From: Oceanospirillum sp048268485
Lineage (GTDB): Bacteria; Pseudomonadota; Gammaproteobacteria; Pseudomonadales; Halomonadaceae
Reading direction: 5' to 3'
Assembly: GCA_048268485.1 (NCBI GenBank)
Contig: JBLWVL010000039.1
Span: 1 to 28,355, forward strand
DNA length: 28,355 nucleotides
Shown here: piece by piece, positions 22,899-28,355 of the stretch
How positions within the stretch are numbered: position 1 is the first letter of the stretch
Layout of the letters: each line of letters begins with the position of its first letter
Position numbers and translations under genes: made by a program
The notes under the pieces: model-generated
Databases searched by the model: none
What the model was told of the DNA's origin: nothing
Seen by the model: only the letters and a program-made list of their open reading frames with translations

Positions 22899-23843
22899 CT
22901 ACTTTTTACGAAATATATGACGATAACCACTAGGGCTGTTACCAAAGTTTTTTACAAAATGCTCTCGTAATGATGCAGACGAACCAAACCCTACATTTCC
23001 AGCAATAGCTTCAATCGATTGATCTGTGGTTTCGAGTAAACATTGGGCTCGTTTCAATCTTGCTTGAATCACCCATTGCAAAGGACTCATTTGCAGCTGT
23101 TCTTGAAATCGTCGATTTAAGGTACGAAAACTAATAGAGGCAAAGTTAGCCATTTTTTTTAAAGTGATGTCCTGATCTAAATTTTCTTCTATCCATTGCA
23201 GTAAAGGCGATAAACCAATTGATAAAGTCGGTGGTGTTTGAACAATGTATTGGGCTTGCCCACCAGAGCGCTCCAAAGGAACCACCGCAGTACGGGCTGA
23301 ATTTGCTGCAACAGATACTCCAAAGTCCTTTCGGATTAAGTGTAAACAAAGATCTATTCCAGCAGCAGCTCCCGCAGAAGTGAACACTTGTTGATTCTCT
23401 GTATACAGTACATTGGGGAAAAGTGAGATATGAGGATAAAGAGAGGAAAATAATGAAGTTGCTTTCCAATGAGTGGTGACATCTTGCCCATCAAGTATTC
23501 CACTCGCAGCCAAAACGAATGCCCCCGTGCATATAGAAACAATTCTTGTACCAGATAAATAGGCTTTACGTATTGCATCACAGATTTCATCAGGTATGTC
23601 AGCACTTGGATCTTCCATTCCTGGAATGATTAAAGTATGAGCATCATTTAGTTGATCTAATCCCCATTTTACCTGCAGATCAAACCCTTGTGTTTTTACA
23701 ATGGAATCATAAGCACATACATAAATTTCATAAGCTTTGAGGCCAGATTCTAGCTCAACACGCTCAAACAATTCATAAGGTGTTGTAAGGTCGGCTACTA
23801 CCATGCCATCAAGGGCCATAATAACAATTTTATAAGGTTTCAT
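22899..23843 (-). CDS. GlxA-type regulator (DJ-1/PfpI domain plus AraC HTH)
   Basis: 314 residues. The N-terminal domain (about 1-190) is a class-I glutamine-amidotransferase/DJ-1-like fold with the nucleophile-elbow cysteine at 105 (VSICTGAFVLAASG) and IIPGMEDPS; the C-terminal domain (about 215-314) holds AraC helix-turn-helices (ITLKKMANFASISFRTLNRRFQ, and AIAGNVGFGSSASLREHF). Such proteins activate small catabolic or stress genes. It is divergent from the membrane-protein pair at 23995, its most likely target. The DNA is visibly more AT-rich than the hpa region, suggesting acquisition. Confidence 0.88.
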   Translation of the reverse strand: MKPYKIVIMALDGMVVADLTTPYELFERVELESGLKAYEIYVCAYDSIVKTQGFDLQVKWGLDQLNDAHTLIIPGMEDPSADIPDEICDAIRKAYLSGTRIVSICTGAFVLAASGILDGQDVTTHWKATSLFSSLYPHISLFPNVLYTENQQVFTSAGAAAGIDLCLHLIRKDFGVSVAANSARTAVVPLERSGGQAQYIVQTPPTLSIGLSPLLQWIEENLDQDITLKKMANFASISFRTLNRRFQEQLQMSPLQWVIQARLKRAQCLLETTDQSIEAIAGNVGFGSSASLREHFVKNFGNSPSGYRHIFRKK

Positions 23844-23994
23844 TTTTTACATAACACCACGATTAACGAAATAAACAGCCTTGCTCAATTTGGCAAAATT
23901 CTTGCGAATACATACATTCTAGCCTATGGACGGAGCCAAAAACAATTATCATAATAACCAGTAATATTTGACACTAACCAATAAGGTTGTCTCT

Positions 23995-24303
23995 ATGATA
24001 AATAACAAAAATACCAGACGTTTTAATTTGCTTTGGTGGGTAGCAATCATGGAAGGAAGCACCTTACTTTTGCTGATTGGAATTGCGGTACCATTTAAAT
24101 ATTTAGCCAACACTCCTGAACTAGTACAAATTCTTGGTCCTATTCATGGAGCAATATTCATTCTATATCTATGGTCATTTTTAAATACATCCGTACAAGA
24201 AAACTGGAATATCAGGCAGATTATTATGGGATGCTCTGCGGCCTTCATCCCATTTGGTGGTTTTATAGTTAGTCAATTTGTCCGAAATAACCTTAAAGAA
24301 TAA
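23995..24303 (+). CDS. DUF3817-like integral membrane protein
   Basis: 102 residues from the ATG at 23995 with three hydrophobic segments: WWVAIMEGSTLLLLIGIAVPF, ILGPIHGAIFILYLWSF, and IIMGCSAAFIPFGGFIV. The E-G-x-T/S pattern in helix 1, the P-x-H-G in helix 2 and the conserved proline in helix 3 fit the DUF3817 family (function unknown). It is divergent from the GlxA-type regulator and 11 bases upstream of the next membrane gene, forming a two-gene unit. Confidence 0.75.
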   Translation: MINNKNTRRFNLLWWVAIMEGSTLLLLIGIAVPFKYLANTPELVQILGPIHGAIFILYLWSFLNTSVQENWNIRQIIMGCSAAFIPFGGFIVSQFVRNNLKE

Positions 24304-24314
24304 AGATCAATATC

Positions 24315-24743
24315 ATGATTTATCTAACAATTAAAACACTGCATATATTTTTTATATTCTTGTGGATATCCGGAATGACCATGCAAATATTATCATTGCA
24401 TATTGGGAAAATGCTTCCTGGTACGCTCCTACCACAAGAAATAGCTAGACTTCGTTGCCTTATTAAATACGATCGTTTCATTGTCGCTCCAGCTATATTT
24501 ATTTCCATTGGAAGTGGTTTATTTATGGCATTAAATGCAGAATGGTTTCATTTCACTTGGCTTCAAGTAAAAATCCCATTAGTTATATTACTAGCGGCTA
24601 TACATGGAGTACATTCAGGAAAAATAAAACGCATGCTCAATACATCAATCAATGATGTTGCTTTTAATACGGCAAGGGCAGTTATCATTTTGTGGAGCTC
24701 GATATTGATAATTATCTTCCTTGCCATAATGAAATTTTCATAA
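24315..24743 (+). CDS. HemJ/CopD-like integral membrane protein
   Basis: 142 residues with four hydrophobic helices. The pattern is that of the HemJ/CopD-like group: TLHIFFIFLWISGM in helix 1 (with a His as in haem-handling relatives), an Arg/Lys-rich loop (LRCLIKYDR), GSGLFMAL in helix 2, and WLQVKIPLVILLAAIHGVHSGKIK in helix 3 (Lys and His conserved in HemJ). HemJ oxidises protoporphyrinogen in some proteobacteria, but the resemblance is too loose to claim that activity. The gene follows the DUF3817-like gene closely and shares its AT-rich composition. Confidence 0.65.
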   Translation: MIYLTIKTLHIFFIFLWISGMTMQILSLHIGKMLPGTLLPQEIARLRCLIKYDRFIVAPAIFISIGSGLFMALNAEWFHFTWLQVKIPLVILLAAIHGVHSGKIKRMLNTSINDVAFNTARAVIILWSSILIIIFLAIMKFS

Positions 24744-24773
24744 AAACTAAAGCTGAACCGATAGGCAAAAACA

Positions 24774-24905
24774 GATAAAAAAGTAAATTTAAAACTACAA
24801 GAACTCATTGAAAAAAACAATGAGTACAAAACCCCAAATGATATCACCCAAAGCATTCCTAGTGCTGGTAATGTTGTCGCATTTAACCTACTGAGTGACA
24901 AGAAG
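24774..24905 (+). pseudogene. IS110-type transposase relic
   Basis: An open stretch of 44 codons without a start reads ELIEKNNEYK, then DITQSIPSAGNVVAFNLLSD. The 'SIPSAGNVVAFNLLSD' segment matches the conserved S-I-P-G-x-G helix-hairpin of the IS110/IS116/IS902 transposase C-terminal domain. Both flanks are broken by stops, so it is a decayed fragment. The rest of 24744-25056 holds nothing I can identify. Confidence 0.5.
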
Positions 24906-25056
24906 GCGCATTGCTCGCTACCACCGCAAAAGCGATGTAAGCTATTAATAAAATGTACTTAAGTGCGGAGTTATTCATAACGCCTTCAGTGTATAAAGAG
25001 CCTGTATAAAAACCTGTTTCTAAACCGATTTTATCGCCAGTAGCTCGTTCTCTTTT

Positions 25057-25090
25057 GTTAGGGCTAAATTATGGATGTCCCGGTTTTTTG
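25057..25090. repeat. Left copy of a 33-34-bp repeat (GTTAGG...GTCCCGG)
   Basis: This 34-base stretch (core TAAATTATGGATGTCCCGG) is repeated at 28074-28106 with three differences (one base insertion, two substitutions). The two copies are in the same orientation and enclose the LysR/oxidoreductase/ABM trio. Read leftward, the copy lies just downstream of the LysR gene. Confidence 0.75.
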
Positions 25091-25144
25091 TGCCGAAAAG
25101 GTTCTCTGATAGAGCAAAAGTGAGGCCCGGTAAAGCAGCAAGCA

Positions 25145-26059
25145 CTATAGTAAATCCCCATAGCGCTCAATATTTGTCTCGCGAATAACCTCTTCAATAA
25201 AATCTAAAAATACTTTTACGCGCACCGGCGTTAACCGGCCCGGTGGGCGCACCGCCCAGATACATGTCTCGGGCCATATTTTATAGTCGGGCAACACCTG
25301 CACCACTCTTCCCGCTTTAATCGCCGGCCCTACATGCCACAACGAGGCCATCCCGATGCCCATACCGGCTTCCACTAAATCGGCAATCGCATCCCCCCAA
25401 TTAACACTAACAGGCCCTGAAACCGACACATCATGGGTTTCACCCGCCTGATCTTTAAAACGCCAATGATTTGATTTGGCAAACGGAATGCAACAGTGTT
25501 GGGCAAGTTCATCCGGCGTTTGCGGGCAACCCGACTGCTGAAGATATCCCGGAGAGGCCACTAAAATCATCGGATTATCGGCTATGCGCCGGGCTAGTAA
25601 ACTGGTCGAGTCGAGCTCGTGCATGCGAAAAGCGATATCGTATCCCTGCTCCACGATATCGATGGTTCTATCGGTGAAATCGATCTCAATTTGTAAATGG
25701 GGATACTTGGCTAATAATGCAGGGATAAACGGCACCAGATAGATTCGTCCGTAGGAGGCCGAGACCGTTAAACGAATTTTTCCCTGTACTTTATCGTCCT
25801 CACCTTTAAATACATTCCAGGTTTCCTCAACATCGTCCAAGATACGTTTGGCATGCTCTAAAAACACCTGTCCATCATGGGTTAAGGTAACGACCCTCGT
25901 GGTTCGATGAAACAACTTAACCCCTAATATCGCCTCCAACGTCTGTATCCGCTGACTGGCATTGGTTGACGATAGGCCAAATTCCTCACCTGCACGACCA
26001 ATCGCGCCAAGTGAAGTAACACGTACAAATAACGCTAAGGTTTTTAAATCCAGATCCAA
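25145..26059 (-). CDS. LysR-type regulator, CrgA-like branch
   Basis: 304 residues from a TTG start at 26059 (GGAG 6 bases upstream, giving the usual beginning MDLDLKTLALFVRV); an in-frame GTG at 26080 has no ribosome-binding site. The N-terminal HTH is LGAIGRAGEEFGLSSTNASQRIQTLEAILGVKLFHRTTR. The effector domain has the RLTVSASYGRIYLVPFIPALLAKYPHL pattern of the AaeR/CrgA/DmlR group. It is divergent from the oxidoreductase at 26227, the most probable target, in the common layout where such regulators control quinone or aldehyde reductases. Confidence 0.87.
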   Translation of the reverse strand: MDLDLKTLALFVRVTSLGAIGRAGEEFGLSSTNASQRIQTLEAILGVKLFHRTTRVVTLTHDGQVFLEHAKRILDDVEETWNVFKGEDDKVQGKIRLTVSASYGRIYLVPFIPALLAKYPHLQIEIDFTDRTIDIVEQGYDIAFRMHELDSTSLLARRIADNPMILVASPGYLQQSGCPQTPDELAQHCCIPFAKSNHWRFKDQAGETHDVSVSGPVSVNWGDAIADLVEAGMGIGMASLWHVGPAIKAGRVVQVLPDYKIWPETCIWAVRPPGRLTPVRVKVFLDFIEEVIRETNIERYGDLL

Positions 26060-26226
26060 GGCAGACTCCAGTAAACACACCAGATCAATATTAATGCCTA
26101 TATTATCCCAGAATACAGGAAAATAATTCCTTAATTAGACAGATGATCACTCATTACGGGAAGAATAAGATAGTTACCACATTAATCAGCCCCTGCTAAA
26201 TAACCGTTCCGTACAGAGTAAAAGAT

Positions 26227-27246
26227 ATGAAAATGAAAGCCATTGGTTATCAAGTACCCGGCAGTCTCGACCGCCAAGAAGCCTTAGTCGATATCACCTT
26301 AGATAAACCATCACCTGAGGGACAAGACCTACTCGTTAAAATCCAAGCGGTCTCTGTTAACCCAGCGGATTACAAAATGCGCCAAGCCATGCCCGCACCC
26401 GACGGTGGCTGGAATATCTTAGGTTTTGATGCATCTGGCGTTGTTGAAGCGATAGGGGCGGATGTCAAAAACTTTAAGATTGGTGATGAAGTCTACTACG
26501 CGGGTTCAATGGTTCGCCCAGGCACTAACAGCGAGTTTCAGCTCGTCGATGAACGCATTGTCGCCAAGAAACCCACCAGCCTCAGCCACGCCGAAGCGGC
26601 TGCTATGCCACTCACCACGATTACCGCATGGGAAGCTCTATTTGATCGCTTAGATGTCACTCGCCCAACCATTCAGGGTGGTAATCTGATCTTGATAATC
26701 GGTGGCGCTGGCGGCGTCGGGTCCATTGCTATTCAATTACTGCGAGCCTTGACGGATCTTACCGTCATTACCACCGTGTCCCGTCCCGAAACAAAGGCCT
26801 GGGTAGAAGAGCTAGGCGCTCACTATGTGATCGATCACAGCAAACCGATGGCGCCACAAATTGAAGCATTAGGGTTAGGCGCGCCCGGTTTCGTGTTTTC
26901 AACCAACCACAGTCAACATCACCTAGCGGATATCGCGGAGTTGATCGCACCACAGGGCCGGTTTAGCTTAACCGATGAAGTTGAAGCCTTTGCCAGCCAG
27001 CCCTTTGTCATGAAATCAGTCTCGGTTCATTTTGAGCTGATGTTCACCCGTTCGTTTTTTGGCACCCCGGATATCGACGTACAACACCAGTTATTAAGTA
27101 AGGTCGCAGAATTGATTGATGCGGGAAAAGTAAGATCCACACTGACTGAAGTCGCCGGCAACATCAATGCTGATCACTTGAAAAAAGTCCACGCACAGCT
27201 TGAAACCGGCAAAGCCCGGGGAAAAATCGTACTCGAAGGTTTCTAA
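26227..27246 (+). CDS. Zinc-independent MDR family NADPH:quinone oxidoreductase-like
   Basis: 339 residues of the medium-chain dehydrogenase/reductase superfamily. Residues 36-110 form the GroES-like domain (VKIQAVSVNPADYKMR, GFDASGVVEAIGADV), and IIGGAGGVGSIAIQLL (157-172) is the dinucleotide-binding Rossmann motif. The structural zinc cysteines are absent, as in the quinone oxidoreductase and 'zinc-binding alcohol dehydrogenase family 1' branch. It probably reduces quinones or reactive carbonyls with NADPH in the cytosol. The tandem-ABM gene follows 27 bases downstream. Confidence 0.88.
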   Translation: MKMKAIGYQVPGSLDRQEALVDITLDKPSPEGQDLLVKIQAVSVNPADYKMRQAMPAPDGGWNILGFDASGVVEAIGADVKNFKIGDEVYYAGSMVRPGTNSEFQLVDERIVAKKPTSLSHAEAAAMPLTTITAWEALFDRLDVTRPTIQGGNLILIIGGAGGVGSIAIQLLRALTDLTVITTVSRPETKAWVEELGAHYVIDHSKPMAPQIEALGLGAPGFVFSTNHSQHHLADIAELIAPQGRFSLTDEVEAFASQPFVMKSVSVHFELMFTRSFFGTPDIDVQHQLLSKVAELIDAGKVRSTLTEVAGNINADHLKKVHAQLETGKARGKIVLEGF

Positions 27247-27273
27247 ACATTTAATATCATCAGGAGCATCATC

Positions 27274-27897
27274 ATGGCTTTTACGCAAATCATCAAATTT
27301 TCAATTAAACCCGAGTTTAACGACGCATTTACCACCGCCCTATCCGTCAATAAAAATGGCGTTGCACAAGAACCCGGCAACCTAGAAATGCGACTCTATC
27401 GGGATAATGCTAACCCTAATCTATTTTTTGCCTACGACCGCTGGCAGGATGAGGCCGCCTTAGCGAGCCATATGCAGCAGCCATATACAAAAGAGCTGCT
27501 TGCACTGGCGGAAAAAGCACAGGATAAACCAATCGAAGTCTTCACGGTTAATGACACTCAGCCTGCGCCGGTGGCATTAAAAGCCGCGAATCCAGAAGAT
27601 CCTCTTTTTAACATCTTCTTTATCTTTAAAATTAAGCCTGGCAGCCGCGAAAAGCTAATCCAACAGTTTGAAAAACACATAACCCATACCCGTACTGAAG
27701 ACGGCTGCTTACTGTTCGATCTCTACACCGTCGAAGGCGATGATGAAACCTTGGTGGTCTATGAGCATTGGCGCAAAGAATCCGATGTCTGGGACAGACA
27801 TTTCAAACAGCCTTATGCCATGGAAACCGGAAAGTTAATGGAAGAGTACGTTATAGGTGAACTGGAACAGTATATGAATTTTGTAACCCTTTTATAA
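27274..27897 (+). CDS. Tandem ABM-domain (antibiotic biosynthesis monooxygenase-like) protein
   Basis: 207 residues containing two ABM-type ferredoxin-like domains: the first about 1-90 (QIIKFSIKPEFNDAF, LEMRLYRDNANPNLFFAYDRW) and the second about 108-200 (IFFIFKIKPGSREKLIQQF, LLFDLYTVEGDDETLVVYEHW). Domains of this fold form dimers that act on quinones or other aromatics without cofactor, or have no known activity; two copies in one chain give a built-in dimer. Co-transcription with the quinone oxidoreductase-like gene suggests shared handling of quinone or carbonyl stress. AGGAG lies 8 bases before the ATG. Confidence 0.85.
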   Translation: MAFTQIIKFSIKPEFNDAFTTALSVNKNGVAQEPGNLEMRLYRDNANPNLFFAYDRWQDEAALASHMQQPYTKELLALAEKAQDKPIEVFTVNDTQPAPVALKAANPEDPLFNIFFIFKIKPGSREKLIQQFEKHITHTRTEDGCLLFDLYTVEGDDETLVVYEHWRKESDVWDRHFKQPYAMETGKLMEEYVIGELEQYMNFVTLL

Positions 27898-27950
27898 ACA
27901 GAGACTAACGCCGTTTTATTTATAAAATCACAAGTCAATTTATGTTAATC

Positions 27951-27990
27951 AGCGGGGAATAATTTGGGACACCCATAGTTGTACCCCGCT
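27951..27990. repeat. REP-like nested hairpin after the ABM gene
   Basis: An outer stem AGCGGGG (27951-27957) with CCCCGCT (27984-27990) encloses an inner TGGG-ACA-CCCA hairpin, in which the 12-mer GGGACACCCATA (27966-27977) is the inverse of the core in the repeats at 25057 and 28074. It lies 54 bases after the ABM stop and could also end transcription. Confidence 0.55.
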
Positions 27991-28073
27991 CTATTAACAT
28001 GTTAAAAACTCCGTCAGACCTATCTGAAAATAGCCTAGGGAACAATCCCATAAGATGGGACAAGTCCGTTTTG

Positions 28074-28106
28074 GTTAGGCTAAATTATGGGTGTCCCGGT
28101 TTTCTG
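28074..28106. repeat. Right copy of the 33-34-bp repeat
   Basis: The second direct copy of the repeat at 25057 (core TAAATTATGGGTGTCCCGG). Together with the inverted 12-mer at 27966-27977 it forms inverted ends around about 110 bases, a MITE-like arrangement that also contains a small TCCCAT-AAG-ATGGGA hairpin (28046-28060). Confidence 0.7.
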
Positions 28107-28144
28107 ATTATTTGGTTGTAGTCGTAGTGCTTAAATCGAGCCAT
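28085..28144 (-). pseudogene. Truncated 5' end of an IS1182-type transposase
   Basis: Read leftward, a strong ribosome-binding site (GGAGG, 28154-28150) precedes an ATG at 28144, and the protein begins MARFKHYDYNQ, the usual N-terminus of IS1182-family transposases. After 11-12 codons the frame runs into the repeat at 28106 and stops (IIRKPGHP, stop). Only the beginning of the gene survives, so the repeat or a deletion has cut it. The DNA to the right (28155-28355) would be the upstream end of that IS; it holds an imperfect inverted repeat (CTGGTTT...AAACCAG, about 28229-28255) but no gene. Confidence 0.55.
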
Positions 28145-28355
28145 CACCGCCTCCTGCGTTTCAAAACCCGATCAGACCACCGTTCGGGAGGTTTTTCTAC
28201 AGACTGAACGCTGCGCTTTGCGGCTGGTTTGGAGCGTAGCGGAAAACCAGTTCGACAACAGCGCTTTTTTAGCCTTATTCTCTTGGAGACAGCTTCTTTA
28301 GTCTTATAAAGATTGGAATCCAAAATATAGCTGCCAGAACATATTTATTACTTAT

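Noticed and set aside
28190..28275. Possible integron attC site in the hairpin-rich stretch near the right edge
   Set aside because: The arms pair (CTGGTTT/AAACCAG), but the conserved GTTRRRY and RYYYAAC boxes are not in place, and the upstream region of an IS1182 element explains the location better.
1..28355. CRISPR array, rRNA or tRNA genes
   Set aside because: No regularly spaced repeats and no recognisable rRNA or tRNA sequences were seen on either strand.

Overview
The window looks like a chromosomal segment of a marine gammaproteobacterium, probably of the Oceanospirillales (Amphritea, Neptuniibacter or Marinobacterium type). This is inferred from protein style, moderate GC content and the many TRAP and MFS transporters; there is no rRNA or marker gene to settle it. 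It holds no rRNA, tRNA or CRISPR array.

Left flank (1-6300): the tail of an unidentified gene; a SapC-domain protein with a DNA-binding-like tail; a hotdog thioesterase divergent from a LysR regulator; a large secreted choice-of-anchor-I-type lipoprotein; and a Bcr/CflA-type efflux pump.

Core (6300-22540): a complete lower pathway for homoprotocatechuate (3,4-dihydroxyphenylacetate). HpaD opens the ring, HpaE oxidises the semialdehyde, HpaF isomerises, HpaG1/HpaG2 decarboxylate and isomerise, HpaH hydrates, and HpaI cleaves to pyruvate and succinic semialdehyde. The genes form several units around a divergent control region at 12288-12699. Leftward lie hpaE-hpaF, then a TRAP transporter (dctP-dctQ-dctM) and a universal stress protein, an order like teaABCD. 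Rightward lie hpaG1-hpaG2-hpaH-hpaI-hpaA, then hpaR (MarR), then a separate unit: HbpS/GlcG-like protein, family-21-like aldehyde dehydrogenase, MFS pump, hpaD. The monooxygenase genes hpaBC are absent. A near-identical 12-bp palindrome (TTAACATATTAA and variants) occurs at the hpaE, hpaG1, hpaR and HbpS-like gene starts. At two of them it lies inside the 17-bp spacer of a strong sigma-70-like promoter with a second copy near +1, which is the layout expected of HpaR operators.

Right flank (22560-28355): a patchwork that looks acquired. It holds a solo antitoxin-type HTH gene; an AT-rich trio (GlxA-type regulator divergent from a DUF3817-like and a HemJ/CopD-like membrane protein); an IS110-type transposase relic; and a LysR / quinone-oxidoreductase / tandem-ABM trio. 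That last trio is bracketed by two near-identical direct copies of a 33-34-bp repeat, the right copy being fused to the first codons of an IS1182-type transposase.

The most interesting points are the shared operator architecture, a 59-codon membrane ORF overlapping the start of hpaR, the linked TRAP-Usp module, the HbpS-like/ALDH unit co-transcribed with the ring-cleavage dioxygenase, and repeat elements inserted within the hpa operon.
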